DNA of 64,000 nt from Chersky-840 sp963764205 (lineage in GTDB: Bacteria; Actinomycetota; Acidimicrobiia; Acidimicrobiales; UBA8190): the NCBI GenBank assembly GCA_963764205.1, contig CAVXRN010000002.1:124001-188000 (forward strand). Reading direction: 5' to 3'. Under the pieces are notes generated by a model. The model searched no databases and was not told the DNA's origin. It saw only the letters and a program-made list of their open reading frames with translations. This document shows, piece after piece, positions 62,809 through 64,000 of the stretch (position 1 is its first letter; each line of letters opens with the position of its first letter). The translations under genes were made by a program, and so were the position numbers.

Positions 62809-64000
62809 GTGTCCATACCGTCCCCGCCCCCTCCGCCACCTCCGTCGAACGAGTTCTCCTACGACGGGGCGGGGCCGGCGGCGTCGCGCCATCGGGCCTG
62901 GTGGCGGGCGGACCGGACCAGCGGAATGCTTCGGCGCAGCACGACGGACCGCATGGGTGGGGGCGTCGCCGGAGGGTTGTCGGCCCGGTTCGGGATCGAC
63001 GCCAACCTCATCCGCTTGGCGTTCGTCCTCGTGTCGCTCGGGGCCGGGACGGGCCTGGCCGTCTACGTGATGGCCTGGCTCATCATCCCGGCGGAGGGGT
63101 CGTCGACGTCGATCGGCCGCCGGGCGCTGGCCGACCGTCGCACCGTCCGCGTGGCGCTCGCGTTCGTCACCGCCTTCGTCGCCGTCCTCCTGCTCCTCGC
63201 CGCAGCCGGCCTCACGTTCGCCGTCGGTCTGATCTGGCCGGTGTCGACCGCAGTGGGTGGGCTCGTGCTCGTGTGGCGGGGTGCCGACGACGAGGAACGA
63301 GCACACCTGAGCGAGATGATGGGCCGGGCCCCGCTCATCGGGTCCCCCGAGCACCCCTCCCGACGAGCCACCGTGGCGCGCGCCGTGGTGGGCGCGGTCC
63401 TGGTCGTGAGCGGGCTGGCCGTCCTGGTGGCGTCGAACCATCCGACCTTCGGCACCCTGCACTCCGTCCTCGCCGTCAACGTGGTCATCGTCGGCATCCT
63501 GATCGTGTTCGGCCCGTGGTGGCTCCGCCTGGCGCGTGACCTGGCGTTGGAGCGCCGTGAGCGAGTGCGCAGCGAGGAGCGCGCCACCATGGCCGCCACG
63601 GTCCACGACTCGGTCCTCCAGACCCTCGCCCTCATCCAACGCGCCGCGGGTGACCGGGGCGAAGTGACGCGCCTGGCCCGCGCCCAAGAGCGTGAGCTGC
63701 GGGCATGGCTGTTCGAGGGCCGCGCCCCGGGGTCCTTCGCGGGCGAGGTGTCCACCGTCGCCCAGGCGGTGTCGGTGATCGAGGGTGAGGTCGAGGCCAG
63801 CCACCGCGTGGCGGTGGACTCGGTCACCGTCGGGGACTGCGCACTGACCATCGAGCTCCGGGCCTTGTTGAGCGCGTGTCGCGAAGCGACGGTCAACGCC
63901 GCCACGTGGTCGGGGGCACCCAGCGTGTCGCTGTTCGTGGAGGTCGAGCCGACCCAGGTGTCCGCATTCGTACGCGACCGCGGTCGGGGGTTCGACCCCA
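62809..64000 (+). CDS. PspC-domain sensor histidine kinase, 3' partial
   Basis: Runs off the right end of the window. A Pro-rich start (VSIPSPPPPPPPSNEF) precedes a PspC domain (MGGGVAGGLSARFGIDANLI, LAVYVMAWLIIPAEGS), two pairs of membrane segments, and a HisKA_3 dimerisation helix with the phospho-acceptor in ATMAATVHDSVLQTLALIQR. The ATP-binding region begins at LRALLSACREATVNAATWSG and reaches FVRDRGRGFDP. It is likely to pair with a LuxR-type regulator beyond the window. The start is uncertain: GTG 62809 here; ATG 62686 is in frame. Confidence 0.88.
   Translation, partial: MSIPSPPPPPPPSNEFSYDGAGPAASRHRAWWRADRTSGMLRRSTTDRMGGGVAGGLSARFGIDANLIRLAFVLVSLGAGTGLAVYVMAWLIIPAEGSSTSIGRRALADRRTVRVALAFVTAFVAVLLLLAAAGLTFAVGLIWPVSTAVGGLVLVWRGADDEERAHLSEMMGRAPLIGSPEHPSRRATVARAVVGAVLVVSGLAVLVASNHPTFGTLHSVLAVNVVIVGILIVFGPWWLRLARDLALERRERVRSEERATMAATVHDSVLQTLALIQRAAGDRGEVTRLARAQERELRAWLFEGRAPGSFAGEVSTVAQAVSVIEGEVEASHRVAVDSVTVGDCALTIELRALLSACREATVNAATWSGAPSVSLFVEVEPTQVSAFVRDRGRGFDP

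Noticed and set aside
62725..63804. Minus-strand open frame of 359 codons at the right end
   Set aside because: His/Arg/Gly-rich shadow of the sensor kinase, which has clear PspC and HisKA_3 motifs on the plus strand.

Overview
The window is high-GC bacterial DNA with actinobacterial gene content and order. The block mec-cysO-cysM-murI-MBL hydrolase-rph-rdgB follows the Mycobacterium tuberculosis order, and there are mycothiol-type and MaoC/DUF35 genes. The many GGYWLVxxDGGVF repeats are, as far as I recall, typical of the class Acidimicrobiia; that placement is inference, not a search result.

Bases 1-11,509 look like accessory DNA. They hold a truncated secreted RHS protein with a duplicated block of paired-cysteine repeats inside its core, a translationally coupled small gene behind it, repeat debris, two replication-relaxation-type winged-helix proteins and a large serine recombinase. 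The recombinase frame runs into the antisense of the tmRNA gene (ssrA, 11382-11732, minus strand). This reads as the right end of an integrative element sitting at the ssrA 3' end; the left end is outside the window.

Bases 11,850-19,030 are core: smpB, then the mec-cysO-cysM cysteine-biosynthesis set, murI, an MBL hydrolase, rph and rdgB. An encapsulin plus encapsulated-ferritin operon on the opposite strand is set into this block. Bases 19,400-25,620 hold lipid or steroid beta-oxidation type genes (two MaoC hydratases, a double-domain acyl-CoA dehydrogenase, an SDR and a DUF35 protein), with a DosR-like palindrome upstream. Bases 25,650-33,030 hold two membrane glycosyltransferases, DUF1697, a DinB-like protein, an ABC-F ATPase, tRNA-Leu(TAG) and clpP.

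Bases 33,060-56,620 form a large surface-glycan locus: a Wzm/Wzt-type exporter, about eight glycosyltransferases, FkbM and other methyltransferases, and three secreted proteins that each end in six copies of the same ~42-residue GGYW repeat. I infer that the exporter and transferases make a cell-surface glycan and that the repeat proteins act outside the cell on the same surface. Bases 56,600-64,000 return to metabolism and stress: aldo/keto reductase, GNAT, HAD phosphatase, enoyl-CoA hydratase, 1-Cys peroxiredoxin, a methyltransferase, and a divergent PspC pair, one of which is a sensor kinase running off the right end.

Nine single-base frame breaks fall in otherwise intact genes, including ones normally essential such as murI. 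Most are probably consensus errors rather than real pseudogenes.
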